NCBI GenBank assembly: GCA_904374485.1
Contig: CAJFFX010000002.1
Span: forward strand, 32,364 to 96,363
Length of the DNA: 64,000 nt
Direction of reading: 5' to 3'
Source of the DNA: Candidatus Pseudoscillospira falkowii
GTDB taxonomy: Bacteria; Bacillota; Clostridia; Oscillospirales; Oscillospiraceae
In this document: positions 18,022 through 26,655 of the stretch, one piece after another
How positions within the stretch are numbered: the stretch's first letter is position 1
How the letters are laid out: each line of letters opens with the position of its first letter
The notes under the pieces: model-generated
The model's database searches: none
What the model saw: the letters and a program-made list of their open reading frames with translations, nothing else
What the model was told of the DNA's origin: nothing
Translations under genes and position numbers: made by a program

Positions 18022-18881
18022 ACCACAGGACCTCCCCACAATGCGTCATATTCCTTGCTTTCCGACACCGCCGTCGGCGACAGGGCCACCGGCAGTTTTT
18101 CCGTCCGATACGCGCCGATGCGCGCCTGTGCCGCAGTACACAGCAGCAGCATTCCCGCGCAGGTGCCGACGCTCCGGTAGGGCAGAAGCCGCGCCTGCGC
18201 CGCCGGGCACAAAGCGCGCAATGTTTCCAACGTCTCCTCCGGCCGGACAAGGCACGGCGGCGAAAGGCACTCCTGCACCGCTTCCGGGAGAAAGGGCGCC
18301 AGAAACGCCCCCTCCATCACCAGGACCGGCGCACCGGTCAGCGGATCGCACAGCGTGTTGCCGCTGTCCCGCAAGGCGCGGAAGGACACCCGCACCCCCG
18401 CCAGCTCCAAAACACCCTCCGCCAGTGTCCCCTCCACCTGATGGCGCAGCTGGCCGCGGCCAAACCAGGTCAAAAGGCCGAAACAGCCCGCAGCCGCCGG
18501 CGCCAGCACCTCCAGCCCGACGGGCAGAAGGTATGCCCCGCCCCGGTACAGATCCAGGGACACGGCGGCGCCGCAGGCGATGACCGCGCCGGCCAGCAGG
18601 CACGAAAGACCCAGAAAAACCAGAAGGAGCCGCCTGTACTTCCCCGCGCGGCCATAGGCCAGCAGCACCAATCCAGCGGCCGCCGGCAGGCGCAAAGGCC
18701 AGGCCGTCAGTACATCGGCCGGCGGCACAAACGCCAGGGCCGCATACAGCCCGCCGGCGCAGGACGCCAGAAGGAGCCGCGCCGGCTTTCGTTCTGCGCC
18801 GGCCAGATACCCCGTAAAATAGAGCAGCAAACCGTCAAGCAGCGCGTTGAGCAGAAAAACCACGTCGATATAGACAACCAT
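18018..18881 (-). CDS. spoIIGA: SpoIIGA, membrane-embedded aspartic protease that processes pro-SigE
   Basis: About 287 residues. The N-terminal half is five or so membrane segments beginning [20 protein letters not shown], the C-terminal half carries the aspartyl protease motif [12 protein letters not shown] (D is the catalytic residue). SpoIIGA is activated by SpoIIR from the forespore and cleaves the SigE pro-peptide. The start is taken as ATG 18881 by family alignment; a GTG at 18890 is in frame. Its linkage to sigE is the universal spore-former arrangement. Confidence 0.95.
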   Translation of the reverse strand: MVVYIDVVFLLNALLDGLLLYFTGYLAGAERKPARLLLASCAGGLYAALAFVPPADVLTAWPLRLPAAAGLVLLAYGRAGKYRRLLLVFLGLSCLLAGAVIACGAAVSLDLYRGGAYLLPVGLEVLAPAAAGCFGLLTWFGRGQLRHQVEGTLAEGVLELAGVRVSFRALRDSGNTLCDPLTGAPVLVMEGAFLAPFLPEAVQECLSPPCLVRPEETLETLRALCPAAQARLLPYRSVGTCAGMLLLCTAAQARIGAYRTEKLPVALSPTAVSESKEYDALWGGPVV

Positions 18882-18993
18882 CCCTATCACCGCTCTTCAG
18901 TATAACGGACCGCCGCCTGAAAAAAGGTCGCAAAAAAGGGACGGCCTCGAGCCGCATTGCGCTGATGGTCCGCGAAGGCGCCGTCCAAAACAA

Positions 18994-19026
18994 ATGCTCC
19001 GACGCACGGTCGTGCGCCGGAGCTTT
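18994..19026. terminator. Hairpin downstream of the metal-ATPase cassette
   Basis: GCTCCGACGCAC GGTC GTGCGCCGGAGC with TTTTT on the plus side and ATTTGTTTT on the minus side. It probably ends the leftward ATPase transcript before spoIIGA. A second inverted repeat GGACGGC ... GCCGTCC spans about 18939-18988. Confidence 0.6.
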
Positions 19027-19044
19027 TTGATACAAAATTTCTGC

Positions 19045-19158
19045 TTAGGGCTTGTACCGGAAGAGATACGCCGCACAGGCCGCAGTGCCGATGGGATACA
19101 GCCTATTCTTCTCATTCCGATCTTCCGCAATCTGATGGTCAGGAAAACGTATGCGAAT
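19045..19158 (-). other. Possible short coding remnant or non-ATG small ORF after the ATPase gene
   Basis: The minus-strand frame between the stop at 19159-19161 and TAA 19045-19047 reads like protein: ...EDRNEKNRLYPIGTAACAAYLFRYKP, 37 residues, with a basic end and one short hydrophobic patch. No ATG, GTG or TTG begins it, though AAAGGTGATGTGA precedes an ATT codon at 19158. It is either a remnant of a small membrane-protein gene belonging to this cassette or a coincidence. Confidence 0.3.
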
Positions 19159-19163
19159 TCACA

Positions 19164-21281
19164 TCACCTTTGCGGCGCATTTTCAGATGCCTGCGCCTTT
19201 TGCCTGGGCAGAGGCAGGGCGCTCATGCTGTGGAGGCTCACCCCTAAAGTGGACAGGTTGTGGAGCATGGCGGAGGCAGCGGGAGGCAGAACGCCTATTA
19301 CGCCCAAGCCAATGAGGGCCCCATTGAAACCGATGACGAAGCGGTAGTTGTTCTGAATGCGGCCCATGAGAGCCAGGGCCAGCTGCCGCAGTCGCACCAG
19401 CTCCCACAGGCTGTCGGCGGCGATGGTGATGTCGGCGATCTCCCGGGCGATGGCCGCCCCGTCACTGATGGCGATGCCGGCGTCCGCCTCGGAGAGGGCC
19501 GGGGAGTCGTTGATGCCGTCCCCCACCATGAGGACGGTGTGGCCCTCCCGTCGGAGAGCGGCCACATAGTCTGCCTTGTCCGCCGGGAGCACTCCGGCCT
19601 GGAAGTCGTCCACCCCCAGCTGTGCCGCGATGGCGGCGGCGGTGCGGGGGCTGTCCCCGGTGAGCATGACGGCGTTTTTTACCCCCAGGCCCCGCAGGGC
19701 GGCGAGCACGTCCTTCGCCTCCCCCCGCAGGGGGTCGGAGATACACAGCGCAGCGGAGAGCACTCCGTCGATGGCCAGATAGAGCTGGGAATACTCCGGG
19801 GGCAGGGCATCAAACTTGGCCAGCTCCCCCTCGGGGATGGTCACCTTCTCATCCTCAAAGATGAAGTGGGCACTGCCGATACGCACCTGCTGTCCGTCCA
19901 CGGAACTGGCAATGCCGTGGGCCACCAGGTACTCCACCTTTGCGTGGCGCTCCTCGTGGGTGAGCCCCCGGCGGCGGGCCTCCTCCACCACGGCGTTGGC
20001 CATGGAGTGAGGGAAATGCTCCTCCAAACAGGCGGCCAGGCGGAGCATCTCCGCTTCCTCTTTGCCGTTAAAAGAGACGATCTTCTCCACCCGGGGGCAG
20101 GCGTGGGTGAGGGTGCCGGTCTTGTCAAAGACGATGGTGTCCGCTTTGGCCACCGCCTCCAGAAATTTACCGCCCTTCACGGTGATGTGCTCCCGCCCCG
20201 CCTCCCGCATGGCGGAGAGCACCGCCAGGGGCATGGCCAGCTTCAAGGCGCAGGAGAAGTCCACCATCAGCACCGACAATGCCCGGGCCACGTTCCTGGT
20301 GAGGGCCAGGCTTAAAATGCTCCCGGCAAAGGTGTAGGGCACCAGCCGGTCCGCCAGGCTGGAGGCCTTGGCTTCGGCGGCGGACTTCATCTGCTCGGAG
20401 CGCTGGATCATCTCCACGATCTTGTCGTACCGGCCCTGGCCGGAAGCCTGGCGTACCTCCAGAACGCACTCGCCCTCCTCCACCACGGTGCCGGCATATA
20501 CCGTGCCGCCGGAATGCTTGGCCACGGGGACGGACTCCCCGGTGAGGGAGGCTTGGTTGACGGTGACCTCCCCCTCCGCCACCACGCCGTCCAGGGGGAT
20601 GACGCCCCCAGCCCGGACCAGCACCCGGTCGCCGGGCTTTACCTGGCCTATGGGGACCAGCACCTCTCCAGCCCCGGTTTTCAGCCACACCCGGTCCACG
20701 TGGAGAGACAGGCTCTCCGCCAGGTCGGCCACGGACTTCTTCCGCGTCCAGTCTTCCAGCAACTCGCCGATCTCCAGCAGGAACATCACCATGCCGGCGG
20801 TGCCGAAGTCCCCGCGGCAGACGGAGATCCCGATGGAAAGGGCGTCCAGCAGCTCGACTTTGACCTGCCGCCGCCCCAGGCACCACAGGCCCTTTCGGAG
20901 GAAGGGCACCATGTGCCAGACTACCCGGGCGATTCGCAGCGGGGCGGGCAGGAACAGAGTCGCCGCCCCCTTTAGCAGCACCTTACCAACCAGCTTCTCC
21001 TGAAATTCCCGGTTCAGTTGCCGGGTGCTGTGGCCGGGCAGGGTGACCGTTTTCTCCGCCCCGGCCCAGGTGAAGCCGCCGATGGCGGCGAGGACGGTCT
21101 CCCGCTCCCCCGCGTAGATCACGATGACGCAGCCGGTGCGCTCGTGGACCACGGCCTCTTTTGCCCAGGACTGGCCTTTCAGCCAGGTCTCCAGCAGGTC
21201 TGCCTGCCGGAGGGTCATGGTTTTCTGCCGGAGCCGCAGGCGCATCCGGCCCCGGCTCTCATGTACAATGGTCGCTTTCAT
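19164..21281 (-). CDS. Heavy-metal P-type ATPase with atypical metal-site motif
   Basis: A 705-residue P1B-like pump. The N-terminal 70 residues resemble an HMA domain without CxxC. The actuator motif TGES is at 247-250, the phosphorylation motif DKTGTLTH has Asp386, and GDGINDSPAL marks the P-domain. In the membrane segment before the P-domain the usual CPC/SPC is replaced by SCALK (343-347), with no proline, so metal preference cannot be read from the standard code. ATG 21281 follows GAGGAGAG. It is the last gene of an AraC/small-protein/ATPase cassette, with a terminator-like hairpin in front. Confidence 0.92.
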   Translation of the reverse strand: MKATIVHESRGRMRLRLRQKTMTLRQADLLETWLKGQSWAKEAVVHERTGCVIVIYAGERETVLAAIGGFTWAGAEKTVTLPGHSTRQLNREFQEKLVGKVLLKGAATLFLPAPLRIARVVWHMVPFLRKGLWCLGRRQVKVELLDALSIGISVCRGDFGTAGMVMFLLEIGELLEDWTRKKSVADLAESLSLHVDRVWLKTGAGEVLVPIGQVKPGDRVLVRAGGVIPLDGVVAEGEVTVNQASLTGESVPVAKHSGGTVYAGTVVEEGECVLEVRQASGQGRYDKIVEMIQRSEQMKSAAEAKASSLADRLVPYTFAGSILSLALTRNVARALSVLMVDFSCALKLAMPLAVLSAMREAGREHITVKGGKFLEAVAKADTIVFDKTGTLTHACPRVEKIVSFNGKEEAEMLRLAACLEEHFPHSMANAVVEEARRRGLTHEERHAKVEYLVAHGIASSVDGQQVRIGSAHFIFEDEKVTIPEGELAKFDALPPEYSQLYLAIDGVLSAALCISDPLRGEAKDVLAALRGLGVKNAVMLTGDSPRTAAAIAAQLGVDDFQAGVLPADKADYVAALRREGHTVLMVGDGINDSPALSEADAGIAISDGAAIAREIADITIAADSLWELVRLRQLALALMGRIQNNYRFVIGFNGALIGLGVIGVLPPAASAMLHNLSTLGVSLHSMSALPLPRQKAQASENAPQR

Positions 21282-21302
21282 CAAAAATCTCTCCTCATGG
21301 AA

Positions 21303-21328
21303 AAAGGGAGCCGCTCTCCGGCTCCCTT
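21303..21328 (-). terminator. Intercistronic terminator-like hairpin before the ATPase gene
   Basis: On the minus strand GGGAGCC GGAGAGC GGCTCCC followed by TTTTTCC, between the DUF6110-like gene and the ATPase start. It should reduce read-through into the ATPase or act as an attenuator. Confidence 0.7.
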
Positions 21329-21338
21329 CCGCGGTTTT

Positions 21339-21596
21339 TCACTGGCCCTCCACCTGGGCCGCGGCCTCCTGGGCGGAGCGGGCCTCGTTGATGTCCTTGG
21401 CGGAGGCCAGGATATCGGCGGCGTTCTCCTGGACCGAGGTGACCGTCTCCATCACGCTGTCCTTCATCCGAAGACCGGCGGCGGTGATGTGGGTATAAGT
21501 CTTTTTTGCATCCTTGCTGGTGAGCAGCTTCACGCCGGCAGAGCCAAACAGGGCGCCGCCCACAAAGCAGGCCAGTCTGACATAGTGCTTCATCAT
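21339..21596 (-). CDS. Small membrane-associated protein, DUF6110-like
   Basis: An 85-residue protein with an N-terminal hydrophobic helix containing glycines (LACFVGGALFGSAGVKLL) followed by a soluble, helical and acidic tail. I assign it to the DUF6110-type family from memory of such proteins next to metal ATPases in Clostridia; no function is known. GGAAG is eight bases before ATG 21596. The context points to a helper of the ATPase. Confidence 0.75.
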   Translation of the reverse strand: MMKHYVRLACFVGGALFGSAGVKLLTSKDAKKTYTHITAAGLRMKDSVMETVTSVQENAADILASAKDINEARSAQEAAAQVEGQ

Positions 21597-21622
21597 GGGA
21601 AATTCTTCCTTTCTGCTATGTA

Positions 21623-21703
21623 TTATTTGTGCTTGTAGCCCGTGATCATCACCATGACCATGCAGATCACAGCGCCCCAGGCCCAGAAGCGATGCTGTTT
21701 CAT
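21623..21703 (-). CDS. 26-residue membrane protein (DUF6219-like)
   Basis: MKQHRFWAWGAVICMVMVMI followed by TGYKHK: one hydrophobic helix with a basic tail. AGGAGG sits eight bases before ATG 21703, an excellent ribosome site, so the tiny frame is very likely translated. It resembles the DUF6219-type micro-proteins. Its place between the AraC regulator and the DUF6110-like gene suggests a role with the metal pump. Confidence 0.7.
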   Translation of the reverse strand: MKQHRFWAWGAVICMVMVMITGYKHK

Positions 21704-21807
21704 TGTGATCTCCTCCTTGTGAAAACAGGCTCGTCTCTTTACATATTGAAGAATTATAGCAGAGGAAACGCTTCGTGTATCACCAAACCGGACGGGGTTG
21801 TGCCGGT

Positions 21808-22683
21808 TCAGACATTTTTCCGGTATCGGGCCGGCGTTACGCCGTACTGCCGCCGGAAGGCAGCGGTGAACTGGCTGGCGCTGCCGTATCCCACCGACTG
21901 GGCCACTCCCAGCACACTGAGAGAAGAGCCCTGCAGCAGCTCCGCCGCCCGTTCCATCCGCCGCTGGCGCAGCCAGGTATGGACCGGCAGGCCGTACAGG
22001 CGACGAAAACCCGCTTTGAACGCGGTGGTGGAAAGGCAGGCCCGGCGGCTCAGGGCCGGGATGGTGAGGGGCTCGTCCAGGTGCTCTTCCATATACCGGC
22101 GGGTATCCGCCAGCGTCCGGGCAACGTCCCGATCCAGCGCCGGGGCCCTGTTCACCGCCGCCTTCTCCGGAGCGGAGAGCAGATAGAGCAGCTCCACTGA
22201 CTTCCACACGCACCAGCGCGCCCGTTCGCCAGAGGGCAGACGGTCCAGATCGGCAAAGGCCGCCCGGCTCCAGTGGGTGGGGCCCTCCACGGCGCAGCCG
22301 CCCCGGCCGGCCATCCAGCGCCGCACCCGGCCTGTGTCCAGGGTCAGCCCGCCCAGCAGGGTACAGATGGTGTTCAGGCTTTCCCGTGCATTCCGGGCGT
22401 CCACCGCCACCAAAACACCCTCCAGCGGAGTGTCTGCGCTGGCTCCGGTCACGCCGGAGAGGTCCGTGAGGAGCAGCACCTGCCGGGCAGACGCTGTCAG
22501 GGCCGGGCCGTCCCGCCGGTTCAAGGTGATCGACCCTGCCAAACAAAACAGGGCCTCGAAGTGCAGTGTCTCCAGCCGGAGGGGCAGGGAAACCGGCCCC
22601 TCACCCAGGGAAAACAGGCAAGCCCGGGCGCCGGGCATCACCTGGGCCCAGTTTCCCTGGTCCGCCAGAAATTCCGCCAGCAT
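21808..22683 (-). CDS. AraC family transcriptional regulator
   Basis: About 291 residues: an N-terminal sensor region of roughly 190 residues and a C-terminal AraC HTH pair (LTIPALSRRACLSTTAFKAGF; LSVLGVAQSVGYGSASQFTAAFRRQYGVTPARYR). The C-terminus resembles the PchR/YbtA-type iron-linked AraC regulators. ATG 22683 is chosen because GAGG lies seven bases upstream; the frame extends to 22764 but crosses the -10 box. It probably activates or represses its own operon, which ends in the ATPase. Confidence 0.9.
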   Translation of the reverse strand: MLAEFLADQGNWAQVMPGARACLFSLGEGPVSLPLRLETLHFEALFCLAGSITLNRRDGPALTASARQVLLLTDLSGVTGASADTPLEGVLVAVDARNARESLNTICTLLGGLTLDTGRVRRWMAGRGGCAVEGPTHWSRAAFADLDRLPSGERARWCVWKSVELLYLLSAPEKAAVNRAPALDRDVARTLADTRRYMEEHLDEPLTIPALSRRACLSTTAFKAGFRRLYGLPVHTWLRQRRMERAAELLQGSSLSVLGVAQSVGYGSASQFTAAFRRQYGVTPARYRKNV

Positions 22684-22740
22684 TCGTCCGCCTCCTCTCC
22701 ATGGTTCGCCGCTTGCCGGCCAAACAGGTGCTTTTTCGAA

Positions 22741-22772
22741 GTTAGTATATGCTAACCCCGTCATTTTGTCAA
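22741..22772 (-). promoter_or_regulatory. SigA promoter with palindromic operator over the -10 box
   Basis: Minus strand: TTGACA (22767-22772), 17-base spacer, TATACT (22744-22749). The palindrome GTTAGTATATGCTAAC (22741-22756) covers the -10 box and its upstream flank. The half-sites GTTAG/CTAAC recall DtxR/IdeR-type metal-repressor boxes, an inference. Confidence 0.75.
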
Positions 22773-22876
22773 GGGGCCCGAAAACGGAAGAGAGCGTTTC
22801 TCCTCAGGACCGCAGCTGTGCAGAACGCTTCAGACGCGTCCCGTCAGCGCCCCGCCTGCCGCAACAGCGCAAAATG

Positions 22877-22917
22877 AAAGGGATTGCTGTCTGCAAATTG
22901 CAGGCAGCAATCCCTTT
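22877..22917 (-). terminator. Intrinsic terminator of DUF951-hisC
   Basis: AAAGGGATTGCTG ... CAGCAATCCCTTT with an inner CTGCAA/TTGCAG pair; on the minus strand followed by CATTTTG. The rest of the 22773-23006 spacer holds no gene that I can see. Confidence 0.75.
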
Positions 22918-23006
22918 TGGCCGTTTGAATGGCCTATGCTCAAACATATTTACCCAAACTTTGGGCGCGCTTCACATGGCCGTCCCTTTTCTTCCGGCGC
23001 TGCGGT

Positions 23007-24068
23007 TCAGCGGCCCAGGATCTCTTCCAAGGCGCACAGCAGCGCTTTCATCTCTTCATCCGTTCCGACGGTGATGCGCAGGAACTGGTCGACGATGGGC
23101 TTATTGAAATAGCGCACCAGGATATGCCGCTGCCGCAGCGCCCCGAACAGCGCCGCAGCGCTGGCTTCCGGGTGGCTGGCAAACAGAAAGTTCGTTTTGG
23201 AAGGCAGCACCGTGAAGCCCAGCTTTTCGAGAGCCTCTGCGCTCCAGGTGCGCGTGGCGATGATCTTCTGCCGCGTGGCTTCAAAGTATTCCTGGTCCTC
23301 CATAGCCGCGGCGGCGCCCGCCTGGGCCAGGCGGTCCAGAGTGTAGGAGTTGAAGGAATTTTTCACCGTGTCCAGCGCCGCGATCATGTGGGGCTGCCCC
23401 AGGGCAAAGCCCACGCGCAGGCCCGCCAGGGAGCGGGATTTGGAAAAAGTCTGGATCACCAGCAGGTTCGGATATTCACCGATCAGCCCCACGGCGCTGT
23501 CCGCGCCGAAATCCACATAGGCCTCGTCCACGATCACCGGCACGTCCCGGTGCGCCCGGAGGATCTGCTCCACCTCTTCCAGGGGCAGGGCAATGCCCGT
23601 GGGCGCGTTGGGGTTCGCGAACACGATGCCCCGATGTTCCTTCCGGAACACGGAGGGGTCCAGCGTGAAATCCTCCCGCAATTCCACGGCGTCATAGGGG
23701 ATATCGAACAGGCGGGCATAGACGGGATAAAAACTGTAGCTCACGGCCGGGAAGGCGATCCGGTCCTCCGGCGAAAAGAAGGCGAGAAAGGCCATGGCCA
23801 GCACCTCGTCGGAGCCGTTGCCCACAAAGACCTCCTCCGGCGTCAGGCCGTAAAAATCCGCGATGGCACGGCACAGGCCGCCGCACTCGGGCGCGGGATA
23901 CAGCCGCAGGCCCTCCCCCGCCGCCGCGGCGATAGCCGCCAGGGCCTTCGGTGAAGGCGGATAAGGGTTCTCGTTGGTATTCAGCTTGATGTACTGCCCC
24001 TCTTTCGGCTGTTCCCCTGGGACATAGGGCTCCACATCCGCCAGCCGGCGGCTCCAGTAAGGATTCAC
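23007..24068 (-). CDS. hisC: Histidinol-phosphate aminotransferase
   Basis: A 353-residue PLP-dependent fold-type I aminotransferase that converts imidazole-acetol phosphate and glutamate to histidinol phosphate. Visible: KLNTNENPYPPSP, NGSDEVL, ANPNAPTG, DEAYVDFG, and the PLP lysine in TFSKSRSLAGLRVGFALG. The start is GTG 24068, with GGGAGG nine bases upstream and GTGA overlap with the DUF951 gene. No other his genes are nearby, so broader aromatic or cobamide-type aminotransferase use is possible. Confidence 0.92.
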   Translation of the reverse strand: MNPYWSRRLADVEPYVPGEQPKEGQYIKLNTNENPYPPSPKALAAIAAAAGEGLRLYPAPECGGLCRAIADFYGLTPEEVFVGNGSDEVLAMAFLAFFSPEDRIAFPAVSYSFYPVYARLFDIPYDAVELREDFTLDPSVFRKEHRGIVFANPNAPTGIALPLEEVEQILRAHRDVPVIVDEAYVDFGADSAVGLIGEYPNLLVIQTFSKSRSLAGLRVGFALGQPHMIAALDTVKNSFNSYTLDRLAQAGAAAAMEDQEYFEATRQKIIATRTWSAEALEKLGFTVLPSKTNFLFASHPEASAAALFGALRQRHILVRYFNKPIVDQFLRITVGTDEEMKALLCALEEILGR

Positions 24069-24256
24069 GACGCATCGCCTCCCGACAGAATTTTCCGGAT
24101 GCTTTTTTCTGCTTTGCTGCGCGGCAGCATCACTTCCCGGCCGCAGCCCTCGCAGCGCCATTTGATATCCATCCCCACCCGGGTGATGACAAAGGTCTTG
24201 CAGCCGCAGGGGTGCTGTTTTTTCAGCTCCACGCGGTCGTTCAGATGCAGTTCCAT
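24065..24256 (-). CDS. DUF951 family protein, zinc-ribbon-like
   Basis: A 63-residue protein typical of DUF951: LNDRVELKKQHPCGCKTFVITRVGMDIKWRCEGCG... with cysteine pairs CGC and CEGC that could bind zinc, followed by a basic tail. The family is widespread in Firmicutes and often precedes translation or replication genes; function unknown. GGGGGAAC precedes ATG 24256. Coupled to hisC by GTGA. Confidence 0.9.
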   Translation of the reverse strand: MELHLNDRVELKKQHPCGCKTFVITRVGMDIKWRCEGCGREVMLPRSKAEKSIRKILSGGDAS

Positions 24257-24348
24257 GGGCAGTTCCCCCGATCTATCAATTTTACGCATCGGCGCGCATA
24301 TAGTAGGTGTACAGAATTTATGCCGCAAGCGGCAGACAGGATGATGAC

Positions 24349-25260
24349 ATGTTGATCAATCGCCCTTATCTTCCCGAAGGAATGAATCAGACCTATCAGC
24401 GCAGCGCAGCCGCGCTGCGCGCCGCCGGCGATCTGAAAAAATACAGCGGCGAAGCTATCCCGCTGGAGATGATGGTGGACCGCTGCGACAGCGCCCACGA
24501 CCTGCACGGGACGATCAACGGCCTTCCCGCTGTCATCCCCCGCGCAGAGGCCGTCTGCAGCGCCGTCAGCGGCGCGGAAAAGGAGATCGCCGTCCTCTCC
24601 CTGGTGGGAAGGCCCGTCTGCTGCGTTCTGCTGGACGCCGCCGGCGAAAACGGCGCAGCGCTGCGCCTGTCACGCCGGGCCATGCAGGAAAAGGCCTTGG
24701 CATATCTCGAAGAAACGCTGCGCGAAGGAGACGTGATCCCGGCGGTGATCACTTCCATGTCCCCCATCGGCGTCTTTGCGGACATCGGCTGCGGCGTGAT
24801 CGCCCTGCTGCCCATCCGCCACATCTCCGTTTCCCGCATCGAGCACCCGCGGGAGCGCTTCGCGCCCCACCAGCGGATCTGGGCCGCCGTGCAGAAAATC
24901 GACCGGGAGCACCACCGGTTTTTCCTGTCCCATAAAGAGCTTCTCGGCACCTGGGCGGAAAACGCCGCCCAGTTTCAGGAGGGCGAGACCGTGACAGGCA
25001 TCGTGCGGGGCGTGAAAAGCTACGGCGTGTTCGTGGAGCTCTCCCCCAACCTCACCGGCCTGGCAGAACCCGACGAAACACTCCAAAACGGCCAACGGGT
25101 ATCCGTGCTGATCAAGGCGATCCTGCCGGAGAAGGAAAAGGTGAAGCTGCACATCGTCGCCCGGCTGCCGCCCTCCGTCCGCCGCCGGGCGCTGCAGTAC
25201 TATCTTCCGGGCCCCAATCTCCGGGACTGGCGCTACAGCGGCGTCAGTTCTCCCCTTTGA
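24349..25260 (+). CDS. S1 RNA-binding domain protein (two S1 repeats)
   Basis: A 303-residue protein. After an N-terminal region of about 120 residues (INRPYLPEGMNQTYQRSAAAL) come S1 domains at about 125-205 (GDVIPAVITSMSPIGVFADIGCGVIALLPI) and 215-280 (GETVTGIVRGVKSYGVFVELSPNLTGLAE). It resembles short S1-like proteins of Clostridia, not full ribosomal S1. It probably binds RNA on the ribosome. The 3' end overlaps the convergent rarA gene by 17 bp. Confidence 0.87.
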   Translation: MLINRPYLPEGMNQTYQRSAAALRAAGDLKKYSGEAIPLEMMVDRCDSAHDLHGTINGLPAVIPRAEAVCSAVSGAEKEIAVLSLVGRPVCCVLLDAAGENGAALRLSRRAMQEKALAYLEETLREGDVIPAVITSMSPIGVFADIGCGVIALLPIRHISVSRIEHPRERFAPHQRIWAAVQKIDREHHRFFLSHKELLGTWAENAAQFQEGETVTGIVRGVKSYGVFVELSPNLTGLAEPDETLQNGQRVSVLIKAILPEKEKVKLHIVARLPPSVRRRALQYYLPGPNLRDWRYSGVSSPL

Positions 25261-26509
25261 TCTGGTCCCAGTATTTTTTCGCGGCCTGCTCGATCTTGTT
25301 GTCCCCATATTCATAATACTGTGTGCCTGCCAGCGCGTCGGGCAGATACTGCTGAGGCGTATAATGATGGGGATAATCGTGGGGGTATTTGTAGCGCTGG
25401 GCTATCGTTTCCCCGGCGGAATCGGCGTGGACGTTTTTGAGGTGACGCGGGATGTCCCCGGTGCGCCCGCGGCGCACGTCGTCCATAGCCGCGATGATGG
25501 CGTTGTGGGCGGTGTTGGATTTCGGCGCCGTGGCCAGCAGCACCGCGGCCTCCGCCAGAGGCAGACGCGCCTCCGGCAAGCCCAGCTGCATGGCCGCGTC
25601 CACGCAGGCTTTCACCACCACGATGGCCTGGGGATAGGCAAGGCCCACATCCTCGGCGGCGATGACCAGCAGCCGGCGGCAGGGCGAGAGCATATCCCCT
25701 GCTTCCAGCAGGCGCGCCAGATAGTGGACCGCCGCGTCGGGATCGGAGCCGCGGATAGATTTCTGCAGGGCCGACAGGAGATCGTAATGATCGTCGCCGT
25801 CCCGGTCATAGCGCATGGCGCTGCGCTGGGCCGCCTGGGCCGCGTCCTCCCCGCGCAGTTCGACGGCGCCCTTTTCCGGCACCGCCGCGCGGCAGAGCAG
25901 CTCCACCGCCGAAACCGCCTTGCGCACATCGCCGCCGCTGGCGGCGGCGATCTGATGGAACACCGCGTCGCTGCAGTTCACCCGCAGGTCCAGCCGCTTC
26001 TCCATGGCCGCGACGGCCCGGCGCAGGGCCGGGCAGATCTCCTCGGCCGACACGGGCTTGAACTCAAAGACCGTGCTGCGGCTGAGCAGGGCCGAATAGA
26101 CATAGAAATACGGGTTTTCCGTGGTGGAGGCGATCAGCGTCAGCGAGCCGTTCTCCATGAATTCCAGCAGCGTCTGCTGCTGTTTTTTGTTGAAATACTG
26201 GATCTCGTCGAGATACAGCAGAATGCCGCCGGGCGCCATCAGCGTGCCCACGTCCGCCAGGATGTCCTTCACGTCGGAAATGGAGGCCGTTGTGGCGTTC
26301 AGTTTATAGAGGCGCTTGTTCGTTTTAGCGGCGATGATATTGGCCAGGGTGGTCTTACCGGTGCCAGGCGGGCCGTAAAAAATCAGGTTGGGGGCCGTGC
26401 CGCTCTCCACAATGCGGCGCAGCAGGCCCTGCGGCCCCAGCAAGTGCTTCTGGCCGACGATCTCGTCCAGGCTCCGGGGCCGGATCTCATCTGCCAACGG
26501 GCGTTCCAT
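25244..26509 (-). CDS. rarA: RarA (MgsA), replication-associated recombination AAA+ ATPase
   Basis: A 421-residue clamp-loader-like AAA+ protein. Walker A GPPGTGKTT at about 46-54, Walker B YLDEIQYFNK, sensor STTENPYF, and the C-terminal MgsA domain (HYDLLSALQKSIRGSDPDAAVHYLARLLEAGD; SNTAHNAI). It acts at stalled forks and gaps with SSB and RecA. AAGGTG precedes ATG 26509. The C-terminus overlaps the convergent S1 gene. Confidence 0.97.
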   Translation of the reverse strand: MERPLADEIRPRSLDEIVGQKHLLGPQGLLRRIVESGTAPNLIFYGPPGTGKTTLANIIAAKTNKRLYKLNATTASISDVKDILADVGTLMAPGGILLYLDEIQYFNKKQQQTLLEFMENGSLTLIASTTENPYFYVYSALLSRSTVFEFKPVSAEEICPALRRAVAAMEKRLDLRVNCSDAVFHQIAAASGGDVRKAVSAVELLCRAAVPEKGAVELRGEDAAQAAQRSAMRYDRDGDDHYDLLSALQKSIRGSDPDAAVHYLARLLEAGDMLSPCRRLLVIAAEDVGLAYPQAIVVVKACVDAAMQLGLPEARLPLAEAAVLLATAPKSNTAHNAIIAAMDDVRRGRTGDIPRHLKNVHADSAGETIAQRYKYPHDYPHHYTPQQYLPDALAGTQYYEYGDNKIEQAAKKYWDQIKGEN

Positions 26510-26655
26510 GACAGCACCTTCTTTCTTTGAGAAATTTCAGATTAAAATATTATATCATATTTTTTCTTTTGTGCATGGTCTTTTTCTCTCGCATTTTGAT
26601 GAATTTTGTAGTATGCTGACTACAAAGGCTCGTGAAATGGAAAGGATCCTGCTCT

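Noticed and set aside
18897-19130. A 77-codon minus-strand frame from TTG 19130 between spoIIGA and the ATPase
   Set aside because: Composition is Arg/Ser-rich and lacks a ribosome site; the alternative frame noted at 19045-19158 looks more protein-like.
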